In this document: positions 1-8,898 of the stretch, piece by piece
Numbering within the stretch: position 1 is the stretch's first letter
How the letters are laid out: each line of letters opens with the position of its first letter
NCBI GenBank assembly: GCA_963839745.1
Contig: CAWIWC010000005.1
Location: 496,001 to 560,000 of the forward strand
Direction: 5' to 3'
DNA length: 64,000 nucleotides
DNA from: JAIBJN01 sp963839745
GTDB lineage: Bacteria; Actinomycetota; Thermoleophilia; Gaiellales; Gaiellaceae
Program-made: the position numbers and the translations under genes
The notes under the pieces: model-generated
The model's database searches: none
Told to the model about the DNA's origin: nothing
What the model saw: only the letters and a program-made list of their open reading frames with translations

Positions 1-1269
1 ATCTGGGACAACGAGGGGAACCGCTACCTCGACGCCCTCTCCGCCCTCTACTGCGTCAACATCGGCTACGGGCCCTGGCCCGAGATCGCCGAGGCGGCCA
101 AGCGGCAGGTCGAGACCCTGCCGTTCTTCACGAACTGGGTCGGGTTCGCAACGCCCCCGTCCGTCGAGCTGGCCGAGAAGGTGACCGAGCTCGTCCCCAT
201 CGACGTCGGGCGAATCTTCTTCGTGGGCGGCGGGTCCGAGGCGATCGAGTCCGCGCTCAAGATCGCGCGCCAGTACCACCGGCTGCGCGGCGAGCCGACT
301 CGCTACAAATTCATCACGAGGCGCAGCGCCTACCACGGGACGACCTTCGGCGCGCTCTCGATCAACGGCAGCCCCGCGCTGCGCACGCAGTTCGAGCCGC
401 TCCTGCCCGGCTGCCTGCGCGCGCCGATGCCGTACCGCTACCGGTGCCCGTACTGCTCGGACAAACCCGAGTGCACGCTGCGCTGCGCCGACGAGATCGA
501 CGCCATCGTGGTCAACGAGGGGCCGCAGACGGTCGCTGCCGTGATTCTCGAGCCGGTGCAGAACTCGGCCGGGTCGATCACGCCGCCGCCCGGGTACTTC
601 GAGCGCGTCCGCGAGATCTGCGACGAGCACGGGCTTCTGCTCGTGGCCGACGAGGTCATCTGCGGCTTCGGGCGGGTCGGCGACTGGTTCGGCTGCACCC
701 GCTACGACATCAAGCCGGACATGATGGCCCTGGCCAAGGGCATCACGTCCGCGTACGCGCCGCTCGGCGCCGTGGTGGCGGCGCCGCAGGTCGTGGAGCC
801 GTTCTTCTCCGAGCCGGCGACCTCGCTCATCCACGGGATCACGTTCGGCGGCCATCCGCTTTCGTGCGCGATCGGCCTGGCGAACCTGGAGGTCTTCGAG
901 CGCGAGAACCTCGTCGAGCGCTCCGACCGGCTCGGCAAGGAGCTGCGCGCGCGCTGCGAGCAGCTGATGGCCGACCACCCGATGGTCGGGGACGTGCGCG
1001 GCGACGGCTACTTCTACTCGCTCGAGCTCGTGAAGGACAAGGAGACGAAGGAGACCTTCACGCCGGCCGAGCGCGACGAGCTGATCAAGAAGGTGATGAC
1101 GCCGCGCGCCCGCGAGCTCGGCGTCTACATGCGCTTCGACGACCGCGGCGAGACGTGCGCGCAGTTCGCGCCGCCTCTCGTGGCCGGTCCCGAGGAGTTC
1201 GACGAGATGGTCGGTGTCCTGCGCCAGGTTCTCGACGAGGCGTGGGACAGAGTCAACGTCAAGGTCTAG
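1..1269 (+). CDS. Class III (omega-amino acid/polyamine) aminotransferase, 5'-truncated by window edge
   Basis: The frame is open from base 1, so the start lies outside the window; about 40 N-terminal residues are missing compared with the 462-residue paralogue at 32467. It is a fold-type I PLP enzyme moving an amino group from an omega-amine or diamine to a keto acid. Visible landmarks are the PLP-contacting Asp in LLVADEVICGFGRVG, the Schiff-base Lys in ALAKGITSAYAPLG and the late ITFGGHPLS motif. An unusual cysteine-rich stretch C-x2-C-x5-C-x3-C lies at bases 445-486 and is absent from the paralogue. The aldehyde dehydrogenase 23 bp downstream suggests a two-step amine-to-acid route. Family is certain; the exact substrate is not. 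Confidence 0.93.
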   Translation: MWDNEGNRYLDALSALYCVNIGYGPWPEIAEAAKRQVETLPFFTNWVGFATPPSVELAEKVTELVPIDVGRIFFVGGGSEAIESALKIARQYHRLRGEPTRYKFITRRSAYHGTTFGALSINGSPALRTQFEPLLPGCLRAPMPYRYRCPYCSDKPECTLRCADEIDAIVVNEGPQTVAAVILEPVQNSAGSITPPPGYFERVREICDEHGLLLVADEVICGFGRVGDWFGCTRYDIKPDMMALAKGITSAYAPLGAVVAAPQVVEPFFSEPATSLIHGITFGGHPLSCAIGLANLEVFERENLVERSDRLGKELRARCEQLMADHPMVGDVRGDGYFYSLELVKDKETKETFTPAERDELIKKVMTPRARELGVYMRFDDRGETCAQFAPPLVAGPEEFDEMVGVLRQVLDEAWDRVNVKV

Positions 1270-1292
1270 GCAAGAAAGGAAGCTGAAGCTCG

Positions 1293-2753
1293 ATGGCGAT
1301 CACGGTCAGGACACTGCAGAACTTCGTCGGCGGCGAGTGGGTCGACGCGACGAGCGACGAGGCGCGCGAGATCGTCTCCCCGGTCACGGGGGAGAAGCTC
1401 GCGGACGCGCCGAACGCGAGCGAGGCGGACATCGTTGCCGCGGCGAAGGCGGCGCGCGAGGCGCAGCCGAAGTGGGCGGCGCTCTCGGCGTGGGACCGGG
1501 CCGAGGTCTGCCACTCGATCGCCGACTTGATCCTCGAGCGGAAGGAGGACTTCGCGCGCGAGCTCTCGCTCGAGCAGGGCAAGCCTTTCACCGCCGAGGC
1601 GATCCCCGACATCGACGAGACCGCCGAGAACTTCCGTCTCGCCGCCGAGGACGTCAAGCGCATGGAGACGGCGATCATCCCCTCGCAGGACGTCAACAAG
1701 CGGATCCTCACGTTCCGCAAGCCGAACGGCGTCTACGCGTCGATCACGCCGTGGAACTTCCCCACGCTGATCCCGGTCGAGCTGATCGCGCCGGGCATCG
1801 CGGCCGGGAACACGATGGTCTGCAAGCCGTCCGAGTGGACGCCCATCGCGATGGCGAACTTCATGCAGATCATGGCCGACGCCGGGCTGCCCGAGGGCGT
1901 CGTCAACGTCATCTACGGCGACGGCCGGGTCGGCGAACGGCTGATCCAGGACGAGAACATCGACTGCATCGGCTTCATCGGCTCGCATACGACCGCGGAG
2001 AAGATCGTGCGCGCGGCCGGGCTGAAGCGCTCGCTGATCGAGGCGAGCGGGAACGGGCCCGTCGTGGTCTGCGCCGACGCCGACCTCGAGGCCGCGGCGA
2101 AGGGCGCCGTCTTCGGCGGCTTCTTCTGCGCCGGCCAGGTGTGCTGCGCCACCGAGCGCGTGCTCGTCGACAAGCGCGTCCACGACGACTTCCTGGCCGC
2201 AGTGGTCAAGGAGGCGGCGACCTGGACGCTCGGCGACCCGTTCGACGACTCGACGCTGGTCGGTCCCATGAACAACGAGCCCACTGCGCAGAAGATGGAC
2301 GCCCACCTCGAGGACGCCGTGTCCAAGGGCGCCGAGATCGTCCTCGGCGGCGAGCGCGACGGCGGCCACCCGACCGGTCTCTACTACCAGCCGACCGTCG
2401 TCGACGGTGTGGGCGTGGACACGCTCATCAACCGCGACGAGACGTTCGGGCCCATCGTCCCGCTCATCACCGTCGCAAACGACGACGAGGCGCTCGCCGT
2501 CGCCAACGACTCGCACCTCGGTCTCCAGGCGGCCGTCTACACGACGAGCCTCAAGCGGGCGTTTCGCTTCCTCGACAACCTCCAGGTCGGCAACGTGGTC
2601 GTCAACGACTCGACCGACTACTGGGAGGCCCACGAGCCCTTCGGCGGCGCCTCCGGCACGCGCACGGGCTGGGGCCGCATCGGCGGGCGCTACACCATGC
2701 TGGACATGACCGACCTGAAGACCGCCGTCCTCGACGTCGGCGGCCTCGACTAG
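1293..2753 (+). CDS. NAD(P)+-dependent aldehyde dehydrogenase
   Basis: A 486-residue aldehyde dehydrogenase that oxidises an aldehyde to its acid, presumably the product of the aminotransferase just upstream. The general-base glutamate is E250 (IEASGNGP) and the nucleophile is C284 in GQVCCATER; the 34-residue spacing is the family norm. The cofactor-side motif TPWNFPTLIP and the lysine in VCKPSEWTP are present. The usual LELGG around the glutamate is replaced by IEASGNG, a variant shared only in part by the third paralogue at 61650. The ATG start follows an AGGAAG-type ribosome site. Substrate is unproven; an amino-aldehyde or semialdehyde fits the context. Confidence 0.93.
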   Translation: MAITVRTLQNFVGGEWVDATSDEAREIVSPVTGEKLADAPNASEADIVAAAKAAREAQPKWAALSAWDRAEVCHSIADLILERKEDFARELSLEQGKPFTAEAIPDIDETAENFRLAAEDVKRMETAIIPSQDVNKRILTFRKPNGVYASITPWNFPTLIPVELIAPGIAAGNTMVCKPSEWTPIAMANFMQIMADAGLPEGVVNVIYGDGRVGERLIQDENIDCIGFIGSHTTAEKIVRAAGLKRSLIEASGNGPVVVCADADLEAAAKGAVFGGFFCAGQVCCATERVLVDKRVHDDFLAAVVKEAATWTLGDPFDDSTLVGPMNNEPTAQKMDAHLEDAVSKGAEIVLGGERDGGHPTGLYYQPTVVDGVGVDTLINRDETFGPIVPLITVANDDEALAVANDSHLGLQAAVYTTSLKRAFRFLDNLQVGNVVVNDSTDYWEAHEPFGGASGTRTGWGRIGGRYTMLDMTDLKTAVLDVGGLD

Positions 2754-2764
2754 TCCTCACCGGC

Positions 2765-2975
2765 CATGCCCGGGGTCTGACCCAGGGCATGGCTCGGCTG
2801 GACGGGTTTCCCCAGCCGCCGGGACACGGCCAGGGGTCGTCGTCCGCTCAACCCTGCGTTTGCGGGCGCACTCCCTCCACAGGTATCCGCGGTCCTCACC
2901 GTCGACTGCGGCCACGGCCGGGTCAGACCCCGGGCATGGCTCCGAAGAGGATGCCCGGGGTCTGACCCCGGGCAT
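2765..2975. repeat. Three REP-like palindromes in a 261-bp gene-free gap
   Basis: Between the aldehyde dehydrogenase and purF lie three copies of a palindrome: 2765-2792, 2916-2939 and 2951-2975. The last is perfect, with 12-bp arms ATGCCCGGGGTC around a central T; the conserved core is GGGGTC-T-GACCCC. Two more degenerate copies occur at 25116-25142 and 25241-25270, also between convergent genes. This is the form of REP hairpins mobilised by RayT/TnpA-REP transposases in other bacteria, but no such transposase is in the window. Here they may also act as bidirectional terminators. No gene is seen in the gap. Confidence 0.8.
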
Positions 2976-3014
2976 GGCTCCAAGAGACACGCGGGGCCGC
3001 GACGGGCGTGCCGG

Positions 3015-4400
3015 TTAGACGGGCGTCCGCTCGAAGCGGAGCTTCGCGAGGCGCAGGTTCTCGGGGATGCGCGTCGGATAGCTGCGCGTCAGGCATGCGC
3101 GGCAGAAGGAGTCCGCCGGACGGCGCGTTGCGTCCTGGAGCCCGTCGAGCGAGAGGTAGGCGAGCGTCGTCGCGCCGATCTCCTCGCGCACGTCCTCGAC
3201 CTCGCGGCCGGCGGCGATCAGCTCGTCCTGGCCGGCCATGTCGATCCCGTAGAAGCACGGGGAGACGATGGGCGGCGAGGAGATGCGCACGTGCACCTCG
3301 AGGGCGCCGGACTCGAAGAGCATGGCCACGATCTGGCGCGTCGTCGAGCCGCGGACGATCGAGTCGTCGACGACCACCACCCGCTTTCCGCGCACCTCGC
3401 CGAGCGGGTTGAACTTCATCCGCACGCCCCGGTCGCGCAGCGCCTGGTCGGGCTGGATGAACGTGCGGCCGACGTAGCGGTTCTTGATCAGCCCCTCCTG
3501 GAACGGGATCCCGCTCGCTTGCGCGAAGCCGATCGCAGCGGGAGTCCCCGAGTCGGGGATGGCCATGACGAGATCGGCTTCGACCGGCGACTCCTCCGCG
3601 AGCTGCTCGCCCATCCGCACCCGCGCGCCGTGTAGCTCGACGCCGCGCAGCGTCGTGTCCGGCCGCGCAAAGTAGATGAACTCGAAGATGCAGAGGGCAC
3701 CGCCGTCACGCGGCTCGACCGCCTGCACGGTGCGCGCGCCGTCCGCGCCGGCGACGACCAGCTCCCCGGGCTGCAGCTCGCGGACGGGCTCGGCGCCGAT
3801 GAGGTCGAACGCGCAGCCCTCGGATGCGAGCACGCAGTCGCCCTCGAGCTGCCCGAGGACGAGCGGCCTGATGCCGTCGGGGTCGCGGAAGCCGACCAGC
3901 TTGCCCTCCGAGAGGAGGACGGCGGCGAACGCGCCCTCGATGCGCGCCATCGTCGCCGCGACCGCCTCTTCCAGCGGGCGCTCGTCGCGCGCGATCAATG
4001 CGGCAATCACCTCGGTGTCCGACGTCGACGTGAGCCGGGCGCCGGCGGCGAGGAGCTCCGAGCGCAGCTCCTCGGTGTTCGTCAGGTTGCCGTTGTGCGC
4101 GAGGGCGACGGTGCGCGCCGGGCCGTGGTGGACCATCGGCTGCGCGTTGGCCCAGTGCGTGGATCCGGTGGTCGAGTAACGGCAGTGCCCGATCGCCGTC
4201 TCTCCGCCGAGGCCCCGGAGCTTCTGCTCGGAGAAGACCTGCGTGACGAGGCCCATGTCGCGGAGAACCGTGAGCCGCCCGCCGTCGGACACGGCGATGC
4301 CGGCCGACTCCTGGCCGCGGTGCTGTAGCGCGAAGAGGCCGAAGTAGGAAACGCGGGCGATGTCGCGCTCCGGAGCGTGGATGCCGAAGATCCCGCACAT
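3015..4400 (-). CDS. purF: Amidophosphoribosyltransferase
   Basis: First committed step of purine synthesis: PRPP plus glutamine gives phosphoribosylamine. The protein (461 aa) starts MCGIFGIH, so the nucleophile Cys2 is exposed by Met removal with no propeptide. The N-terminal Ntn glutaminase domain is followed by a phosphoribosyltransferase domain with the PRPP loop VVVVDDSIVRGSTT (about 341-354). Cysteines in CIFEFIYF, SPCFYGID and the late CRACLT motif match the four Fe-S ligands of the Bacillus-type enzyme. Its ATG overlaps the purL stop by one base (TGATG), so translation is coupled. It is the last gene of the minus-strand purine operon. Confidence 0.98.
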   Translation of the reverse strand: MCGIFGIHAPERDIARVSYFGLFALQHRGQESAGIAVSDGGRLTVLRDMGLVTQVFSEQKLRGLGGETAIGHCRYSTTGSTHWANAQPMVHHGPARTVALAHNGNLTNTEELRSELLAAGARLTSTSDTEVIAALIARDERPLEEAVAATMARIEGAFAAVLLSEGKLVGFRDPDGIRPLVLGQLEGDCVLASEGCAFDLIGAEPVRELQPGELVVAGADGARTVQAVEPRDGGALCIFEFIYFARPDTTLRGVELHGARVRMGEQLAEESPVEADLVMAIPDSGTPAAIGFAQASGIPFQEGLIKNRYVGRTFIQPDQALRDRGVRMKFNPLGEVRGKRVVVVDDSIVRGSTTRQIVAMLFESGALEVHVRISSPPIVSPCFYGIDMAGQDELIAAGREVEDVREEIGATTLAYLSLDGLQDATRRPADSFCRACLTRSYPTRIPENLRLAKLRFERTPV

Positions 4401-6493
4401 CAGGCGGCCGCCCCGTCGTGGGCCTCGCGCAACTCCGCGAGGGGAATGCCGAGCATCGAGCCGCCGCGCACGACTCCGAGCCTCCGGAGACGGGCCCCCT
4501 CGAGCCCCTCCGCCCGCTCGGGCGGGCAGGCGATCACGGCGCGCCCGGCGCCTTCGCCGAACCACGCGAGCGCATCGTCGTCGAGGTCGATGTCCGCTCC
4601 GATCCCGGAATGGATCGCCAGCTCGGCGAGCGCCACTGCCAGGCCGCCGTCGGAGACGTCGTGCGCTGCCGTGAAGAGCGCCGTGGAGCGCCAGAGGAAG
4701 TGGATGAGGGCCGCCTCGGCGACGTAATCCGGCGGCTCGGGGCGGCCAGAGGGGCCGCCGAGGAAGCGCGCCTGGTACTCGGAGCCGTCCAGCGAGACCG
4801 CTTCGCCGCCGGCGACGAGGACGACGTCGCCCTCCTGCCAGGCGCCCGGCACGGCTCGCACGTCGGCGACGAGCCCGACGCAGCCGACTACGGGGGTCGG
4901 GTGGATCGCCCGGCCGTCGGTCTCGTTGTAGAGCGAGACGTTCCCCGAGACGACCGGGATCCCGAGCACCTCGCACGCGCGCGCCATGCCCTCGATCGCC
5001 TCGGCCAGCTCCCAGGCGACTTCGGGCTTTTCCGGGTTCCCGAAGTTGAGGCAGTCGGTGGCGGCCAGTGGGCGGCCCCCGGCGCAGGCGACGTTGCGGG
5101 CCGCTTCGAACACGGCGCGGGCACCGGCGGCCCGCGGGTCGAGGGGCGCCGCCCTGCCCGGCCCGTCGAGGGAGACGGCCAGGCCGCGCAGCGAGGGCCG
5201 GAGCCGCAGGACGGCGGCGTCCAGCCCGGGCCGGCGCACGGTCCGCGAGCCGACGAGATGGTCGTAGCGCTCGTAGACCGTCCGGCGACTGCGCACGTTC
5301 GGCGAGGCGAGCAGCGCGAGGAGCTCGTCGCGCTCGGCGTGGATGGTCGGGTGCTCGATCGGCGTCTCGAGCGCGCGAGGCTGGGTCTCGAGCCGGTAGC
5401 GCGGCGTGTCCTCCGTGAGGTGGCGGACGGGGATCGCCCCGACCTCCTCCTCGTCGTGGAACGCGCGCAGGAGGCCCGAGTCCGTGACCACGCCGATCTC
5501 GGCGCAGTGGAGCTCCCAGCGGGCGCAGACCTGCTCGACGGCGGCGAGGCCCTGCGGGGAGACGATCGCCACCATCCGCTCCTGGCTCTCGGAGATCATG
5601 ATCTCGACCGGCTCGAGATCGGGCTCGCGCAGCGGGACACGGTCGAGGTGCACGTCGATCCCGGCGCCTCCACGGTCCGCCATCTCGGCCAGGGAAGAGG
5701 CGAGCCCGGCGGCGCCCAGGTCCTGGAGGGACTCGACGAGGCCGCCCTCGACCAGCTCGAGGCTCGCCTCGATCAGCTTCTTCCCTGTGAACGGGTCGCC
5801 GATCTGCACGGTGGGGCGCTTGTCCTCGTCCTCGTCGGAGAGCTCCTGGCTCGCCAGGACGCTGGCCCCGCCGATCCCGTCGCGGCCCGTGGTGGCGCCG
5901 TAGAGCACGACGAGGTTGCCGGTGCCGGTTGCCTGGGCGCGCGTGAGCCGCTCGGCGGGCAGGAGCCCGACGCACATGGCGTTGACGAGCGGGTTCGACT
6001 CGTACGCGTCGTCGAACACCGCTTCGCCGCCGACCGTCGGGACGCCGACGCAGTTGCCGTAGTGCCCGATCCCGCCCACGGCGCGGTCGAAGTCGAAGCC
6101 AGGACTGCCGAAGCGGAGCCCGTCGAGGAGCGCGACCGGGCGCGCCCCCATGGCGACGATGTCGCGGAGGATCCCGCCGACGCCGGTCGCGGCTCCCTGG
6201 AACGGCTCGACGGCGGAGGGGTGGTTGTGGCTCTCCACCTTGAACGCGCACGCGAGCCCGTCGCCGAGGTCGACAACGCCGGCGTTCTCGCCGGGGCCCT
6301 GCAGCACCGCCGGGCCCTCGGTCGGAAAGCGCGCAAGCAGCGGCGCGGAGTGCTTGTACCCGCAATGCTCGGACCACAAGAGGGAGAAGACACCCAACTC
6401 GAAGTCGTTCGGGTCGCGCCCGAGCAGACCCCGGATACGGTCGAACTCCCCGTCTGTGAGACCGAGCGCGCGGTGGAGCGGCTGTTCCGCCAC
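4400..6493 (-). CDS. purL: Phosphoribosylformylglycinamidine synthase, short-form catalytic subunit
   Basis: About 697 residues, the short form of FGAM synthase that needs separate PurS and PurQ; both are encoded at 12029-12963. The N-terminal WSEHCGYKHS motif and FKVESHNHPS with the following glycine-rich ATP site are intact, and the duplicated PurM-like halves can be followed to the C-terminus. I place the start at GTG 6493, giving VAEQPLHRALGLTD as in homologues; a TTG nine bases further upstream is an alternative and neither has a good ribosome site. The gene sits head-to-head with the transporter at 6575 across an 81-bp gap, so it has its own promoter rather than reading through from purQ. 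Confidence 0.96.
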   Translation of the reverse strand: MAEQPLHRALGLTDGEFDRIRGLLGRDPNDFELGVFSLLWSEHCGYKHSAPLLARFPTEGPAVLQGPGENAGVVDLGDGLACAFKVESHNHPSAVEPFQGAATGVGGILRDIVAMGARPVALLDGLRFGSPGFDFDRAVGGIGHYGNCVGVPTVGGEAVFDDAYESNPLVNAMCVGLLPAERLTRAQATGTGNLVVLYGATTGRDGIGGASVLASQELSDEDEDKRPTVQIGDPFTGKKLIEASLELVEGGLVESLQDLGAAGLASSLAEMADRGGAGIDVHLDRVPLREPDLEPVEIMISESQERMVAIVSPQGLAAVEQVCARWELHCAEIGVVTDSGLLRAFHDEEEVGAIPVRHLTEDTPRYRLETQPRALETPIEHPTIHAERDELLALLASPNVRSRRTVYERYDHLVGSRTVRRPGLDAAVLRLRPSLRGLAVSLDGPGRAAPLDPRAAGARAVFEAARNVACAGGRPLAATDCLNFGNPEKPEVAWELAEAIEGMARACEVLGIPVVSGNVSLYNETDGRAIHPTPVVGCVGLVADVRAVPGAWQEGDVVLVAGGEAVSLDGSEYQARFLGGPSGRPEPPDYVAEAALIHFLWRSTALFTAAHDVSDGGLAVALAELAIHSGIGADIDLDDDALAWFGEGAGRAVIACPPERAEGLEGARLRRLGVVRGGSMLGIPLAELREAHDGAAA

Positions 6494-6574
6494 GGAGCTC
6501 AAGAGAGAATTCCACTCTATCGCCCGGGGAGGATCGCGCGGAGTAGGACGAACGCCCGTAGGTAGCCTCAGAGC

Positions 6575-7507
6575 ATGGCCCGCGGGTACGTCTCCCTCCT
6601 CGCGATCGTCGCCGCGGTCTGGGGCTCGTCCTACCTTTTCATCAAGGTCGCGGTCGAGGAGGTCGAGCCGACGGCGATGATGTTCATGCGCCTCGTGCTC
6701 GCCTCCGCGGTGCTCGTCCCCGTGCTCGCCTGGCACGTCGGCGGCCGCGCCGCCGTCTCGCAGATGCGCGATCTCGGGTGGAAGGCGTGGGCGATCGGGT
6801 TCCTGAACGCGGCGTTCCCGTTCACGCTCATCGCCTGGGGCGAGAAGTACGTCGACTCCGGCGTCGCCGCGATCGCGAACGCCTCCGTGCCGATCTTCGT
6901 CGTCATCCTCGCGTTCTGGTTCAACCCGAGCGAGCGCGTGCACGGCGTTCGCCTGGCGGGGATCCTCGTCGGTCTGGCGGGGGTCGCAGTCCTCACGGGC
7001 CTGCATCCGGAGGGCGGCTGGTGGGCGATCGCCGGCACGCTGGCGATCGTGGTCGCCTCGCTCTCCTATGCCTCCGCGAACCACTTCGTGCAGCACAACT
7101 TCTCGCAGACGATGCCTGTGCTCGTCACGACGGCCTCGTCCGTGATGGGGGCCGTGATCCTGCTCCCCTTCGCGGCGTTCCAGATGCCCGACGAGACGCC
7201 GAGCTGGAAGGCCATCGGGTCGATCGTCGTCCTCGGCGTCCTCGGCACGGCGTTCGCGTTGCTCCTCTTCTACCGGTTGCTGACCAGCTACGGGGCTGCA
7301 CGAGCTTCCCTCGTCACCTACCTGCTACCGCCGGTCGCACTCGTGTACGGAGTGCTCATCCTCGACGAGAAGATCACGCTGAACGCCGCTCTCGGCCTCG
7401 TGCTGATCCTCGCCGGGGTGGCGCTCGGGTCGGGCGCGGCGCTCCGTGGGCGGCGCCGTGGTCGTGAGCCGGAGGCCGAGCCGGCACCCGTCACCCCGCA
7501 GGCATGA
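6575..7507 (+). CDS. EamA/DMT-family transporter
   Basis: A 310-residue inner-membrane protein with about ten hydrophobic segments arranged as two EamA repeats (roughly 5-140 and 150-295). GSSYLFIKVAVEEVEP is the typical first-repeat start. DMT carriers export amino acids and other small metabolites, but specificity cannot be read here. The acetyltransferase that follows overlaps by four bases (ATGA), which suggests they are co-translated. Divergent from purL. A second, unrelated-in-detail DMT carrier is at 24280. Confidence 0.93.
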   Translation: MARGYVSLLAIVAAVWGSSYLFIKVAVEEVEPTAMMFMRLVLASAVLVPVLAWHVGGRAAVSQMRDLGWKAWAIGFLNAAFPFTLIAWGEKYVDSGVAAIANASVPIFVVILAFWFNPSERVHGVRLAGILVGLAGVAVLTGLHPEGGWWAIAGTLAIVVASLSYASANHFVQHNFSQTMPVLVTTASSVMGAVILLPFAAFQMPDETPSWKAIGSIVVLGVLGTAFALLLFYRLLTSYGAARASLVTYLLPPVALVYGVLILDEKITLNAALGLVLILAGVALGSGAALRGRRRGREPEAEPAPVTPQA

Positions 7508-8037
7508 CGGCCCCGCTCGGCGGCGACGGCTTCGCGCTTCGGCGCGCGACCGAGGCCGATGTCGATTTTCTGGTCGAGCTCGCCTCGCACGACGAGGTGG
7601 AGCCGTTCATGGCGGCCGTGTCCGCGCGCGGTCGCGACGAGCTCCTCGCAGAGGTGCGCCGCTCGGACGACGACCCGCAGCACCACGGTCGCTTCGTCGT
7701 CGAGGTGGAGGGCGAGCCCGCCGGAGCGCTCGCGTTCTCGGTCGCCAACCGCCGGAGCCGGATCGCCGACCTCCACGCGATCATGCTCCACTCCGACCAC
7801 CGTGGGCGCGGGCTCGGCGTCGGGGCGACGAGGGTGCTCGTCCGCCATCTCGTCTTCGACTTGGGCTACCACCGGGTGCAGCTCGAGGTCTACGGCTTCA
7901 ACGAGCGAGCATTGGCCCTCTTCGAGCGCGCCGGCTTCCTGCGCGAGGGCGTTCGCCGCCGCGCTTACGACCGCCACGGCGACTGGGTCGACGGCGTGCT
8001 CTTCGGGATCGTGCGCGAGGACCTCGAGGGCGGGTAG
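7504..8037 (+). CDS. GNAT-family N-acetyltransferase (RimJ/RimL/SpeG type)
   Basis: 177 residues with the whole GNAT fold: substrate half at 1-80, acetyl-CoA loop in DHRGRGLGVGATRVLV (about 99-115), and the RimJ/SpeG-like C-terminal signature with N-x2-A-x3-F-x3-GF around 135-150. Proteins of this type acetylate ribosomal-protein N-termini, polyamines, or small amine substrates. Polyamine acetylation would suit the amine theme of the window, but nothing here decides the substrate. ATGA overlap with the transporter upstream. Confidence 0.93.
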   Translation: MTAPLGGDGFALRRATEADVDFLVELASHDEVEPFMAAVSARGRDELLAEVRRSDDDPQHHGRFVVEVEGEPAGALAFSVANRRSRIADLHAIMLHSDHRGRGLGVGATRVLVRHLVFDLGYHRVQLEVYGFNERALALFERAGFLREGVRRRAYDRHGDWVDGVLFGIVREDLEGG

Positions 8038-8046
8038 GCTCGCGGC

Positions 8047-8430
8047 ATGGAGCTCATTCACACCTGTTACCGCATCACCGACCCCGACCGGTCGGTCGCC
8101 TTCTACCAGGCGCTCGGCTTCGAGGAGCGGCGGCGCATGCCGATCCGCGACGAGGCGATCAACATCTTCATGGGCCTGCCGGGCGACGGCGACCGGCTCG
8201 AGCTGACGTACAACTTCGGCGTGGACTCGTACGAGCTCGGCACCGGCTACGGGCACATCGCCGTGACGGTCTCCGACCTCGACGCCACCCTCGAGCAGCT
8301 CGCCGGCCAGGGCATCGAGCCCGAGAAGCCGCCGTACACCGTGCGCGAGGGCGGCGCCCGGCTGTGCTTCGTCAAGGACCCGGACGGCTACAGAGTTGAA
8401 CTTATTGAGCGCGCTGGCTCAGGCGCCTGA
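8047..8430 (+). CDS. gloA: Glyoxalase I-like VOC metalloenzyme
   Basis: 127 residues, one VOC module pair. The four metal ligands of bacterial glyoxalase I are all in place: H5, E52, H70 (GTGYGHIAV) and E118 (GYRVELIE). The usual role is conversion of the methylglyoxal-thiol adduct to the lactoyl thioester. Actinobacteria use thiols other than glutathione, so the cosubstrate is open. It lies 9 bp after the acetyltransferase and is probably in the same transcript. The four conserved ligands favour real glyoxalase activity over a generic VOC role. Confidence 0.88.
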   Translation: MELIHTCYRITDPDRSVAFYQALGFEERRRMPIRDEAINIFMGLPGDGDRLELTYNFGVDSYELGTGYGHIAVTVSDLDATLEQLAGQGIEPEKPPYTVREGGARLCFVKDPDGYRVELIERAGSGA

Positions 8431-8442
8431 CGTTCGCGTCCG

Positions 8443-8823
8443 ATGGGGCTGCCGACAACTGACCGGGCGATCCGCGCAGCTGAGGACGAGCTAGGGCGCC
8501 GCTTGCCGCCCTCGTTGAGGGATCGCCTGCTGAAGAACAACGGCGGTGGCATCGTGGTGAGGCTTTCTGACGAGGAGGACGAATACTGGGAGCTTCACCC
8601 GGTCTGGGACCCGGCTAACCGCGACACCATGCGGCGCTCCGCGAGTCACCTGGTCGCCGAGCAGGGAAGCGCACGTGAATGGCCGGGGTTTCCACCGGAC
8701 GCAGTAGCCATCGCGCAGCGAGACGGTGACCAACTCGTGTTGCTTCCGGGCGAGGACGACCCGCAACTCTGGTTCCACGAGACGGGCGACCTCGAGCGCG
8801 TGGAGGTGGTCTGGAATACGTAA
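8443..8823 (+). CDS. SMI1/KNR4 (SUKH) family protein
   Basis: 126 residues with the family hallmarks: an N-terminal AEDELGRRLPPSLRD helix, the LLKNNGGG turn and a later WPGFPPDAVAIAQ-type strand. SUKH proteins are often immunity proteins for polymorphic toxins or adaptor-like cytoplasmic proteins. No toxin gene is adjacent, so no immunity role can be claimed. It follows the glyoxalase by 12 bp and may simply ride in that operon. GC and codon use match neighbours. Confidence 0.88.
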   Translation: MGLPTTDRAIRAAEDELGRRLPPSLRDRLLKNNGGGIVVRLSDEEDEYWELHPVWDPANRDTMRRSASHLVAEQGSAREWPGFPPDAVAIAQRDGDQLVLLPGEDDPQLWFHETGDLERVEVVWNT

Positions 8824-8898
8824 CGCGATCACGACGAGTCGACTTGCTGCCGTGAGGGTCCTGACGGGGAATCGAATCGAGCAAATCGAGAGGAAGTG

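Noticed and set aside
2765..2975. Possible CRISPR array
   Set aside because: The repeats are palindromes with irregular spacing, only three copies, no spacer pattern and no cas genes.
3015..6515. Open frame of about 1166 codons joining a purL-antiframe to PurF
   Set aside because: The first two thirds are an arginine-rich out-of-frame reading of purL; only the part from MCGIFGIH on is a protein. The true PurL is in another frame with all its motifs.
4418..6565. Plus-strand open frame of 715 codons opposite purL
   Set aside because: Antisense shadow caused by high GC third positions; composition is Glu/Asp/Arg/Gly/Val-rich without any recognisable motif. The same applies to the long frames at 13558-15501, 52661-54706 and 56665-58797.
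8443..8823. Toxin-immunity locus around the SMI1/KNR4 gene
   Set aside because: No toxin-sized or Rhs/polymorphic-toxin gene is adjacent; one SUKH protein alone does not show such a system.
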